The position numbers and the translations under genes are program-made. Under the pieces are notes generated by a model that made no database searches, was not told the DNA's origin, and saw only the letters and a program-made list of their open reading frames with translations. Below are positions 41,031 to 49,800 of a stretch of DNA of 64,000 nt, in pieces. The stretch comes from Alistipes shahii WAL 8301 (GTDB lineage Bacteria; Bacteroidota; Bacteroidia; Bacteroidales; Rikenellaceae): positions 620,001-684,000 of the forward strand of contig NZ_CP102253.1 of NCBI RefSeq assembly GCF_025145845.1. Direction: 5' to 3'. Numbering within the stretch: position 1 is the first letter of the stretch; each line of letters begins with the position of its first letter.

Positions 41031-41837
41031 TTACAGGTTTTTAATCATTCGACGGAAAAGAAGCTCCATGCGCACGCCGGCCTTTTTGCCCTGACGCTGC
41101 ACGTCCTCGTGATCGCCCACCTCGTCCGAAAGGCCGCAGTTGGTGATAACCGACACGCCGAAGACGGGAATCGACATGTGACGCGCCACGATCACCTCGG
41201 GAACGGTCGACATGCCCGCGGCGTCGCCGCCGATGGCCTTGAAATAGCGGTATTCGGCCTGCGTCTCGAACGTGGGACCCGTGCCGCCGACATAGACGCC
41301 GTACTGGAGCTTGATCGACTCCTCTTCGGCGATCTTCGTGGCAGCGGCGATCAGCGACTTGTCGTAGCAGTTGTGCATGTCGGGGAAACGCGGCCCGAGC
41401 TGGGCCATGTTGGGACCGATCAGCGGATTGGGCATCAGGTTGATGTGGTCGGTGATGACCATCAGGTCGCCCACGCGGAACGACGGGTTGATGCCGCCCG
41501 AAGCGTTCGACACAAAGAGGTATTTGATGCCGATCTGCTGCATCACGCGCACCGGGAAGGTCACCTGCTGCATCGTGTAGCCCTCGTAGTAGTGGAAGCG
41601 GCCCTGCATGGCGACGACCCGGCGGCCTTCGATCTCTCCGAAGATCATGCGGCCCTTGTGGCCCTCGACCGTCGAAACGGGGAATCCGGGAACGTCCTTG
41701 TATTCGATGATGAACCGGGCGTCGATCTTATCGGCGAAATCGCCCAGTCCGGTTCCGAGTATGATCCCCACTTCGGGCGCGAAATCCTCGGTCCGGGTTC
41801 TGACGAAAGCGGCGGTTTTCTTAATTTCCTCTAACAT
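41031..41837 (-). CDS. Purine nucleoside phosphorylase
   Basis: A 268-residue cytosolic enzyme that splits purine nucleosides with phosphate in nucleoside salvage. Family blocks are 'GIILGTGLGDFADKI' (phosphate loop), 'VEGHKGRMIFGEIEGRRVV', 'QGRFHYYEGYTMQQVTFP' and 'GTGPTFETQAEYRYFKAIGG'. These place it in the trimeric PNP-I group. Its start overlaps the end of lpxK by 17 bases. Confidence 0.93.
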   Translation of the reverse strand: MLEEIKKTAAFVRTRTEDFAPEVGIILGTGLGDFADKIDARFIIEYKDVPGFPVSTVEGHKGRMIFGEIEGRRVVAMQGRFHYYEGYTMQQVTFPVRVMQQIGIKYLFVSNASGGINPSFRVGDLMVITDHINLMPNPLIGPNMAQLGPRFPDMHNCYDKSLIAAATKIAEEESIKLQYGVYVGGTGPTFETQAEYRYFKAIGGDAAGMSTVPEVIVARHMSIPVFGVSVITNCGLSDEVGDHEDVQRQGKKAGVRMELLFRRMIKNL

Positions 41838-42864
41838 CTTCTTCTAATTTTTGCAGAAAATCCGTTGCCGAATCCTCTATGAATGAAATATTTATCGGTA
41901 AATAGTACAGGTTGCTGCGGACCCGGGCGGGGATTTTCGCCCGGTTGGTCATCTTGACGGCATCCTTCTCGGTGGTAACAATTACCGCGCCCGGATGCTT
42001 CTCCAGAAGCGCCGCGAGGGCGTTCATGTCGCGGACTTTGTAGACATGGTGGTCGTCGAGCGTCATCTCGGCCACGACCTCGTAACGTTCGCGGAGCGTC
42101 TGCACGAAGGGCTTCGGGTTGCCGATGCCCGAAAGGGCGATCACCGGCCGCCCCTGCGCCAGCGGCTCGCCGGACGCCTCCTCGGCATAGAGAGGCTGGG
42201 GCATGAAACTCTCGAAACGCGTGAAATAGACCCGCTGGTAGGCCACCTGGATCAACACCTTGCGCAGAATGCGGCGGTCGATCGGGGCCATCCGCTCGGG
42301 GCATTTCGTGACTACGAAATAGTGGGCGCGGTGCAACTCCTCCGGAAGGTCCCGCAGCGTCCCCACGGGCAGCATCCTGTCGTGCTGGACGGGCCGCGTG
42401 GCGTCGATCATCACGATATTGATTTTCGGCTCCACGTAGCGGTGCTGGAAGCCGTCGTCCATAACGATCAGATCGACCTCGGGATGCTCGGCGCAGATGC
42501 GGCGGATACCTTCGGAACGCTTCTCGCAGACGGCGACCACCGTATCGGGAAACTTGAGTTTGATTTGCAGCGGCTCGTCGCCCGCGTCGCGGTAGTGCGA
42601 ATCGGCCCGAACTTCAAGATACCCCTTCGTGCGGCGTCCGTAGCCGCGCGAAAGCAGCGCCACATTGTGCATCTGGGACATGTAGGCAATCACCATTTCG
42701 GCCATCGGAGTCTTGCCCGTGCCGCCAACGGTGATGTTGCCGATGCAGATGATCGGAATGTCGAACTTCTCGCTTTTGAGGATGCCCCAGTCGAAGAGGC
42801 GGTGACGGAACGTCACCCCCGCTTTATAGAGGAAGGCCGCAGGCGCGAGCAGGCATTTGAGCAT
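41821..42864 (-). CDS. lpxK: Tetraacyldisaccharide 4'-kinase
   Basis: A 347-residue inner-membrane enzyme that phosphorylates the lipid A precursor at the 4' position. The N-terminal membrane-associated segment (LLAPAAFLYKAGVTFRHRLF) and Walker A 'GNITVGGTGKTPMAE' near residue 45 are visible. 'VIVMDDGFQHRYVEPKINIV'-type sequence holds the DDGFQH motif of LpxK. It is the first gene of a minus-strand operon with PNP and ssb, with a well-formed promoter at 42893-42924. Confidence 0.94.
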   Translation of the reverse strand: MLKCLLAPAAFLYKAGVTFRHRLFDWGILKSEKFDIPIICIGNITVGGTGKTPMAEMVIAYMSQMHNVALLSRGYGRRTKGYLEVRADSHYRDAGDEPLQIKLKFPDTVVAVCEKRSEGIRRICAEHPEVDLIVMDDGFQHRYVEPKINIVMIDATRPVQHDRMLPVGTLRDLPEELHRAHYFVVTKCPERMAPIDRRILRKVLIQVAYQRVYFTRFESFMPQPLYAEEASGEPLAQGRPVIALSGIGNPKPFVQTLRERYEVVAEMTLDDHHVYKVRDMNALAALLEKHPGAVIVTTEKDAVKMTNRAKIPARVRSNLYYLPINISFIEDSATDFLQKLEEDVRGN

Positions 42865-42892
42865 CTTTCTATCGGTTTGAACAGATAACTTT

Positions 42893-42924
42893 CAAAGGTA
42901 ACGATTTTTCCCGGGACCACCAAA
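42893..42924 (-). promoter_or_regulatory. Promoter of the lpxK operon
   Basis: On the minus strand TTTG (42924-42921), exactly 20 bases, then TACCTTTG (42900-42893). The lpxK ATG follows 28 bases later. This is a textbook Bacteroidetes promoter. Confidence 0.8.
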
Positions 42925-43031
42925 CCAAAAGTCGCAAATCTGGTTCCAGAGCGGAAAATAGCGACTGATTTTGCGGAAACGGAGGCCCGGGCACCGCCCC
43001 CTGTCGCGGGGATTTCCAGATGCTGTTGGGT

Positions 43032-43088
43032 CGCAAAAAGTACTGATCGCAGTCTGCGACTGGTGTTGTTTGCCGCTTTTTGGTCGGC
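43032..43088 (+). repeat. 57-bp direct repeat, copy 1
   Basis: Contains the palindrome TCGCAGTCTGCGA and a GCCGCTTTTTGGTCGGC end. It matches 43189-43245 at 55 of 57 positions. Confidence 0.8.
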
Positions 43089-43188
43089 TGTTAACCGCGG
43101 TCTTCGCCCGCGGGGTACTTTGTACTTTTTGGTGTCAAAAGTAGCGAGAAAGCCGTGACGATGTCGCGGGTGTTTTGTACCTTTTTTC

Positions 43189-43245
43189 CGCAAAAAGTCC
43201 TGATCGCAGTCTGCGACTGGTGTTCTTTGCCGCTTTTTGGTCGGC
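43189..43245 (+). repeat. 57-bp direct repeat, copy 2
   Basis: The second copy of the 43032-43088 repeat, offset by 157 bases, with two substitutions. Confidence 0.8.
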
Positions 43246-43706
43246 AAAAAGCGGCGCAAAAACCGCCCCGCCGACAAAAAAGGCTAAAAGACGCGGCCTA
43301 ACGCTGGCTCCGGGCGACTATTCGCGGGTTTGTAAACAAACCGTCCCCTCCGCTCGCGCTTTTAGTCCGCATCTTTTTGAACGCCTTTTTTGCCAAGCGG
43401 GAGTCGTTCGCCGCGGAACGCGGCGAGAAAAGTCCGCATTCTCGCTTGCAGCGGAACAAGAACAACCGACAGCCCGCGTGCCCGGAGCGGGAGGCTGCAT
43501 AGTCTTGTTCTTGCTGCGCCCGCTCAACGTGGGCCGGAGGTTGTTCCCGCGAAAGCGACATGCGGATGATTTTGGCGCTACCTTTTGACACCAAAAGGTA
43601 GCTATACCCCGCGGCAACCGCCGCGGTTCTGTCTCCCGGACGGTCAAAAAGCACCGACAGTCCCTGCGGTCCGCACCGCACGACGACAAGCGATCCGCAA
43701 AAAAAA

Positions 43707-43738
43707 TTTGGCATTGAGCCCGTCTTGCACTATCTTTG
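43707..43738 (+). promoter_or_regulatory. Upstream promoter of the M23 peptidase gene
   Basis: TTTG (43707-43710), 20 bases, TATCTTTG (43731-43738). It shares a 21-bp identical segment with the downstream promoter. Confidence 0.75.
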
Positions 43739-43781
43739 GCAGCGCCTTATACAGGCGGCGGCTCGGCAAATTGCAAACAAG

Positions 43782-43813
43782 TTTGCATTTGCGCCCGTCT
43801 TGCACTATCTTTG
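43782..43813 (+). promoter_or_regulatory. Downstream, duplicated promoter of the M23 peptidase gene
   Basis: TTTG (43782-43785), 20 bases, TATCTTTG (43806-43813), 10 bases before the ATG. It is offset by exactly 75 bases from the upstream copy. Confidence 0.75.
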
Positions 43814-43823
43814 TCTTCATCTT

Positions 43824-45119
43824 ATGAACGGTCTGAAAATAACGATATGCGCCCTGCTGCTCGCAGCGGCAGGCGCCTGCAACCGGACCCAGGGTCCGGC
43901 GGTGGAAGTGGAGGACGCAGAGGAGCCTCACAACATGCTCTACGGCATCAATGCCGACGATTACCGCACCGAGACCGGGGAGGTCGGAAGCGGCGAAACG
44001 CTGGGGAAAATACTCAACGGATTCGGCGTGTCGGCCCTCGCGGTCGACCGGCTGGACAAAGCCTCGAAGGAGGTGTTCCCGCTGCGCAACATCCGCGCCG
44101 GGCACAAGTACACGGCCTTTATCCACGAGGATTCGCTCTACGCACCCCATCTCGACTACCTCGCCTATGAAATATCGGTCACCGACTACGTGGTCTTCGG
44201 ATTCCACGACGACTCGGTCTCCGTGCGCAAGGACGCCAAGGCCTACACGCTGCGCCGCACGAAGAAAAGCGCCGTGATCAACTCCTCGCTCTGGGGCGCG
44301 ATCATGGAGCAGCAGCTGCCCTACGCTCTGGCCGCCGAACTGGAGGACATCTACCAGTGGACGGTGGATTTCTTCGGCATCCAGAAGGGCGACGACTTCA
44401 CGGTGATCTACGACGAGCGGTTCATCGACGACACGGTGTCGGTGGGCATCGGGCGCATCTGGGGCGCGAAGTTCTCGCAGGGCGGCAAGGAGTATTACGC
44501 CATCCCGTTCCGCCAGGGCGGCAAAATCCAGTACTGGGAGGCGGACGGCGCGAGCCTGCGCAAGCAGATGCTCAAGGCCCCGCTGAAATACTCGCGCATC
44601 AGTTCGAAATTCTCCTACGCCCGCAAACACCCGATCTACAAGGTCTACCGCCCGCACACGGGCGTCGACTACGCCGCGCCGAAAGGTACGCCCGTACACG
44701 CCGTGGCCGACGGCACGGTGACCTTCAAAGGCTGGGGCGGCGGAGGCGGCAACACGCTCAAGATCAAGCACGCCGGCAACCTGATGACGGGTTATCTCCA
44801 CTTGAGCGGCTATGCCAAGGGCATCGTCAAAGGTTCGCGCGTGTCGCAGGGTCAGCTGATCGGCTACGTCGGTTCGACGGGCGCATCGACCGGCCCGCAC
44901 CTCGATTACCGCGTCTGGAAGAACGGCACGCCGATCGACCCGCTGAAGATTCCGTCGGAACCCGCCGAGCCGATCGCCAGGGAGAACCGCGCGCTGTTCG
45001 AATTCGTCCGCGACCGCATCACGGCTGAACTCAACGGCGAAGTCAGCCCCGAGGAGCAGATCACGCAGCTCGATTCGCTCGTCCTGCCCGCAACCGTACA
45101 AACACCCGACAAACAATAA
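43824..45119 (+). CDS. M23 family metallopeptidase lipoprotein
   Basis: A 431-residue lipoprotein (signal peptide with 'LLAAAGAC', lipid on Cys 17). An opacity-associated/LysM-like N-terminal region ('GEVGSGETLGKILNGFGVS') is followed by a C-terminal M23 peptidase domain with zinc ligands in 'YRPHTGVDYAAPKGTPVHAV' (HxxxD) and 'STGPHLDYRVWKNG' (HxD/HxH-type). It probably cleaves peptidoglycan cross-links during growth. The ATG at 43824 gives a proper lipoprotein signal and lies 10 bases after the second promoter copy. ispD follows after 12 bases. Confidence 0.9.
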   Translation: MNGLKITICALLLAAAGACNRTQGPAVEVEDAEEPHNMLYGINADDYRTETGEVGSGETLGKILNGFGVSALAVDRLDKASKEVFPLRNIRAGHKYTAFIHEDSLYAPHLDYLAYEISVTDYVVFGFHDDSVSVRKDAKAYTLRRTKKSAVINSSLWGAIMEQQLPYALAAELEDIYQWTVDFFGIQKGDDFTVIYDERFIDDTVSVGIGRIWGAKFSQGGKEYYAIPFRQGGKIQYWEADGASLRKQMLKAPLKYSRISSKFSYARKHPIYKVYRPHTGVDYAAPKGTPVHAVADGTVTFKGWGGGGGNTLKIKHAGNLMTGYLHLSGYAKGIVKGSRVSQGQLIGYVGSTGASTGPHLDYRVWKNGTPIDPLKIPSEPAEPIARENRALFEFVRDRITAELNGEVSPEEQITQLDSLVLPATVQTPDKQ

Positions 45120-45131
45120 AACGACAGGCCT

Positions 45132-45869
45132 ATGGAACGCACGGGAGTCATCATCGTAGCAGGGGGCAGCGGAAGCCGCGCAGGCGGCGCACGGCCCAAG
45201 CAGTTCCGGTTTCTGGGCGGCATGCCCGTACTGGCGCGCACGATCAACACGTTCGCCGCGGCGCTGCCCGGCGCCGAGATCGTGGCGGTACTTCCCGAAC
45301 AGCACATCGGGTTCTGGAAAAACCTCTCGGCGCGTTTCGATGTCGCCGAACACAAAATCGCCGCGGGAGGCGCGGAGCGGTTCCACTCGGTGAGGAACGG
45401 ATTGGCCGCGCTGACGTCCGACCCCGGGCTGATCGCCGTGCAGGACGGCGTGCGCCCGCTGGGGAGCGTCGCGATGATCCGCCGTGTGGCCGAAGCCGCC
45501 GCAAAACACGGGGCTGCGATTCCGGTCGTGGAGCCGGTGGATTCGTTCCGCGAAACGGACGGAGAGGCGGACGCCGCAGGGCGCGCTGCGTCGCACATCG
45601 TCGACCGCCGGCTTCTGCGCATCGTGCAGACCCCGCAAATCTTCCGCGCAGAGGTCCTGCGCCGCGCCTACGAGAGCGAATACCGCGCGGAGTTCACCGA
45701 CGACGCTTCGGTGGTCGAGGCCGTCGGACAGGCGGTCTGCCTGGCGGAGGGCGAGCGCGAAAACCTCAAACTCACAACCCCCGGGGATTTCGTCATCGCC
45801 GAAGCGCTGATCGCCGCACGCGAAGAGGCCGAAAACGAAGAAGGGACTACCGATGCAGAGCACGTATAA
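45132..45869 (+). CDS. ispD: 2-C-methyl-D-erythritol 4-phosphate cytidylyltransferase
   Basis: A 245-residue enzyme of the non-mevalonate isoprenoid pathway (MEP + CTP to CDP-ME). The nucleotide-binding 'VIIVAGGSGSRAGGARPKQF' at residues 6-25, 'VQDGVRPLGS' and 'IVQTPQIFRAEVLRRAYE' are diagnostic. Its product is the substrate of IspE, encoded at 19841. The C-terminal 20 residues are acidic and extend past the usual end. Its last 17 bases overlap the next gene. Confidence 0.94.
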   Translation: MERTGVIIVAGGSGSRAGGARPKQFRFLGGMPVLARTINTFAAALPGAEIVAVLPEQHIGFWKNLSARFDVAEHKIAAGGAERFHSVRNGLAALTSDPGLIAVQDGVRPLGSVAMIRRVAEAAAKHGAAIPVVEPVDSFRETDGEADAAGRAASHIVDRRLLRIVQTPQIFRAEVLRRAYESEYRAEFTDDASVVEAVGQAVCLAEGERENLKLTTPGDFVIAEALIAAREEAENEEGTTDAEHV

Positions 45870-46383
45870 ATACCGCTTCGATCACAGCACGATCTACTGG
45901 ACGCTGATTTACATCATCGTCTTCGTCCTGCTGGGCGGCCTGCTGTACCACCTGTACGAAGGGGGTTACCTCTCGGCGTGGTTCACCTCGTTCATCGTGG
46001 CGCTGGTGGCCCTGATGTCGCTGTCGATTCCCCGCAAGATCGTCGTGTCGGACGAGACGGTCGAAGTGCGCTGTCTGCTGGACATCACCGAAATACGCCG
46101 CGACGAAATCGCCTCGGTGCGCCGGGTGGACCCCAAACGCATGAAATGGTTTCTGCCGATCTTCGGCGGATGCGGGTTCTTCGGCTACTACGGACACTTC
46201 ATCGACCTGCGGAGGCTGGACCGCGTGCGGCTCTACGCCTCGGAGTGGCGGAATTTCGTCGAGATCACGGACATCTACGAAGACCGGCTCTACGTCTCGT
46301 GCGCCGATGCCGACCGGCTGGTGGCCGAACTCACTCCGCCGGGCGGAAACCGCCCCGACGAAGATGCCGAGGAGGAGGCGTAA
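45853..46383 (+). CDS. Small membrane protein with PH-like domain
   Basis: A 176-residue protein with two transmembrane helices at about residues 13-36 and 41-60, followed by a cytoplasmic beta-rich domain ('KIVVSDETVEVRCLLDITEI' and 'DLRRLDRVRLYASEWRNFVE'). This resembles bacterial PH domains. The C-terminus is acidic. The function is unknown. It overlaps ispD by 17 bases, so it is in the same transcript. Confidence 0.65.
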   Translation: MQSTYKYRFDHSTIYWTLIYIIVFVLLGGLLYHLYEGGYLSAWFTSFIVALVALMSLSIPRKIVVSDETVEVRCLLDITEIRRDEIASVRRVDPKRMKWFLPIFGGCGFFGYYGHFIDLRRLDRVRLYASEWRNFVEITDIYEDRLYVSCADADRLVAELTPPGGNRPDEDAEEEA

Positions 46384-46433
46384 GCGGCAGCCAATTTGCA
46401 TACCCATTATTCACCTTATAAAACGAGTAAAAG

Positions 46434-46598
46434 ATGAAAAAGTATCGTTGTGTAGTCTGCGAGTGGATCTACGATCCCGCAGTCGGCGATCCCGACGGAG
46501 GCATCGCCCCCGGAACGCCGTTCGAGGAGATTCCCGACGACTGGGCATGCCCGGTTTGCGGCGTCGACAAGAGCAATTTCGAAGAGGTCGAGGAATAG
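46434..46598 (+). CDS. Rubredoxin
   Basis: A 54-residue electron-transfer protein with a single Fe(Cys)4 site: '[12 protein letters not shown]' and '[13 protein letters not shown]' supply the two CxxC pairs. The conserved '[15 protein letters not shown]' is typical. It is a complete small gene. It probably serves oxygen or peroxide detoxification in this anaerobe (family knowledge). It is followed by a terminator. Confidence 0.95.
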   Translation: MKKYRCVVCEWIYDPAVGDPDGGIAPGTPFEEIPDDWACPVCGVDKSNFEEVEE

Positions 46599-46618
46599 GC
46601 CCCGCTTCGGAGAAACGG

Positions 46619-46649
46619 AAGATGCGCCCCGGAAGGGAGCGCATCTTTT
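46619..46649 (+). terminator. Terminator after rubredoxin
   Basis: A stem AAGATGCGC / GCGCATCTT followed by T residues. It lies between the plus-strand unit and the convergent N-glycan locus. Confidence 0.8.
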
Positions 46650-46833
46650 CGTTAACAAACCCGCAATTTCCCGCCCCCTGCCTTTCGCACGGACGCCGGC
46701 AGGCCGGTTCATAACCGATCCACCAGGGGACGGCAAGGCCGGAAAAAGACGGGAGCAGCGACATTGCGGCGTTCGGAGCCGCGCAACAAGTCCGGGGAGA
46801 GGGCCTTCCGAACGATGAATGCGCGGTTCTTCA

Positions 46834-49800
46834 TTATCGGATGGAATTCAGCAGGTCCGTTTTCCCGTCGTTTACGAGTTTGAGGATCAGCTCCCCGAAG
46901 AGGGTGTTCTGCCAGGCGAACCACGCGCGGGTGAAATCCGCGGCATCGTGGCGCGAAAAACTTTCGTGCATGAATCCCGTTCCGGCGTCGGTGGTGATCA
47001 GCTGGCAGATGCAGTCGCGAATCTCTTCGTCGTCGGTCGCCGTGAAGGCCCGCATCATAATGCTCATGGGCCAGATCATTTCGACGCCGATATGGGGTCC
47101 TCCGATGCCCTCTCCGGCAGCTCCGCGCCAGAAATAGGGATTTTCCGTGCTCCACACGAACCGGCGCGTGTTCTCGTAAATCGGGTCCGTGCGCTCCACG
47201 TCGCCCAGATAGGGCATGGCCAAGAGCGACGGCACATTGGCGTCGTCCATAAGCTGCGTGCTGCCGAAACCATCGACCTCGAAGGCGTAGATTTTTCCGA
47301 ACTCCGGATGCTCCACGACAGCGTATTGCTGCAATGCCCCGGCCACCTCGTCGGCCAGCGCCGTGCACTCCGCGGCAAGCTCCCGCTCGCCGTTCACCGC
47401 CGTCAGGATTTCGGCAGCCTTGCGCAGCGACGTGACGGCCATGAAGTTCGACGGCACGAGGAATCCGAAGGTCGTGGCGTCGTCCGAGGGGCGGAACGCC
47501 GAGACGATCAGCCCCACGGGTTTCACGGGGTTGCCGCGCCCCACATGGCAGCGGGTATCCAGCTGGCGGTCGGTCGTGCGCAGGAAGATGTAATCGCCCG
47601 GCCCCTCCTTCATCTGCTGTTCTTTCAAAGTCTTTACAATATTGCGCATCGCAGAGATCCACTCCCCGTCGAAGACCGACGTGTCGCCCGTGGTTTTCCA
47701 GTAATGGTGCGCAAGGCGCAGAGGATAGCAATGGGAATCGATCTCCCATTTGCGCTCGAAGACCATCGGGTCGGCCTGCGGAAAATCCGTCTTGTTGTGC
47801 GCCCCCGTCGGCGCAACGTTGAAGGCGTTGGCATAGGGGTCGATGTTGATCAGCTTCAGCTGGCGGCGGATCACCCCCGCGATCATCTTCTGCAACGCCG
47901 GGTCCTCCTTACACAGCTGCACGTAGGGCCACACCTGCGCCCCCGAGTCGCGGAGCCACATGGCCGGAATGTCGCCCGTGTAGACGTAGGTATCGGGATT
48001 GCCCGCCTCGTCCTCGCCGTAGTGTACGGTGGTGTCGAGCGTGTTGGGGAAGCAGTTGGCGAACATCCACCGCAGGCGTTCGTTGGTCAGAAGACCGCAC
48101 ACGCGGGCGATCTCCCCTTCCACTGCTTCCGACTTAAAAAGCCGCTGCTCCTCCGCGGGCCGCTGGTCGGCGTACGCCTCCGGTTCGTCCGGACAGTACC
48201 ACACCTTCTCTTCGGCCCCCATTTCGAAGCGCAGCTCCCCGCCCTTCATCAGGTCGGCATGACCGATCCAAGGCTTTGTGTAGGGTTGGCCATTGAGCCA
48301 CACCCGCTGGATATATTTGTTCGCAGCGGAGTTGTTCTCGGCCGTGATCGTGAACACACCGCTCGGGACCTTCACTTCGGCCCGGTCGAAGAGCGGTGAT
48401 CCGAACCAGTAGCGTCCGCCCGCAGGCTCGGCCTCGTACATTCCCAGCGACGAGAGGACGTACCATGCCGACATCTGCCCCACGTCCTCGTTGCCCGATA
48501 ATCCGTCCGGCCGGTCGTGGTAGAGCGTCGTGAGCACCTCGCGGACCTTGTCGGCCGTCTTCCACGGCTGCCCCAGCATCGTATAGAGGTACAAAATATG
48601 GTGGCTCGGTTCGTTGCCGTGGGCGTATTGCCCGATCAGCCCCGAGATGTCGGGCGAGGTCTCGCCGCCTTCGATGACCGAACTTACCGTAAAGAGCGAA
48701 TCCAGCTTTTCAATCATCTTCGCACGCGAGCCGAACAGCCCTTCGAGGCCCTTGACATCGTGCGGAGCCAGCCAGGTGTACTGCCAGGCGTTGCCCTCGC
48801 AGTAGTCGTCGGCGCGGTGCGTCGAGGCGAACGCATTGAAGGGCGTCCTCCAGCCCTTCCGCGAATCCCGGCCCCGCATGAAGCGCGTCGCAGGGTCGAA
48901 ATAGTTGCGGTAGCTATGGCTGCGCTCCTCGAAATACTTCGCATCCTCCGCCTTGCCCAGCGTCTCGGCGGCACGCGCCGCCGCGCCGTCGGCCAAAGCG
49001 TACTCCATGTCATAGGCTACGGCCTCGTTGAACATCTCGCACGGGATGTAGCCGTACTCCATGCGCAGGCCGTTGCCCCGGTCGGGATTCATGGCCGTCT
49101 TACGGATCGCCTCGAAGGCCTTTTCGCGGTCGAAGCCCCCGATGCCCTTCACGATGGCGTCCGCCACCGCTACGATGCCCGGGTTGCCCACCATGCAGTC
49201 GGTCTCGTTGCCCCACAGATGCCACACCGGAAGGCGGCCCTGCTCGTCGGCGATATGCAGCATCGTCTGCACGATGTCGGCCATCTTCTCGGGATGCAGC
49301 ACCGTCATCAGCGGCATCGCCGCCCGGTAGGTGTCCCACAGCGAGAAGGTCGTATAGTTCGTGAAATCGGCGTTGCGGTGGATCGCATGGTCCGAACCGT
49401 AGTAGTCGCCGTTCACGTCGCAGAAGAGCGACGGGGCGATCATCGTATGGTAAAGGGCCGTATAGAAAATCCTGCGGGCCGTCTCGTCCGCGGTCGTGAT
49501 CTTCACCTTCGACAATTCATCGTTCCACGCCTTGTCGGCAGCGGCCGCCGTAGCGTCGAAATCCCATCCGGGGAGTTCCGCCGCAAGGTTTGCCTTCGCG
49601 CCTTCGATACTTACGGGCGAAAGGGCCACTTTCACGAGCACCTGTTCGCCCTCCGCCGTGTCGAAGTCCACACGTGCATAACGGGCCGCGATCCGGGGCA
49701 TTTTGGAATCGTCTATCTCGCCCGGCTGCAGGTAGGAAATCCCCTTCGCGGGTTTTGAAAACTCGGCCACGAAGTAGACCTCCTGATTTTTGGCCCACCC

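Larger units (their letters stand above)
42925..43706. repeat. Gene-free repeat-rich region, probably a dispersed repeat
   Basis: About 780 bases without a convincing gene. They hold a 57-bp direct repeat (43032-43088 and 43189-43245, two mismatches). They also hold a diverged inverted repeat of about 50 bp near 43092-43144 and 43577-43622, and a perfect 11-bp hairpin GCTACCTTTTG / CAAAAGGTAGC at 43577-43602. Open frames present on both strands are low-complexity and basic. I treat them as chance. Confidence 0.65.

Noticed and set aside
43175..43714. Open frames on both strands in the 43-kb repeat region
   Set aside because: They are basic and low-complexity, overlap each other and the repeats, and show no domain or plausible start context.
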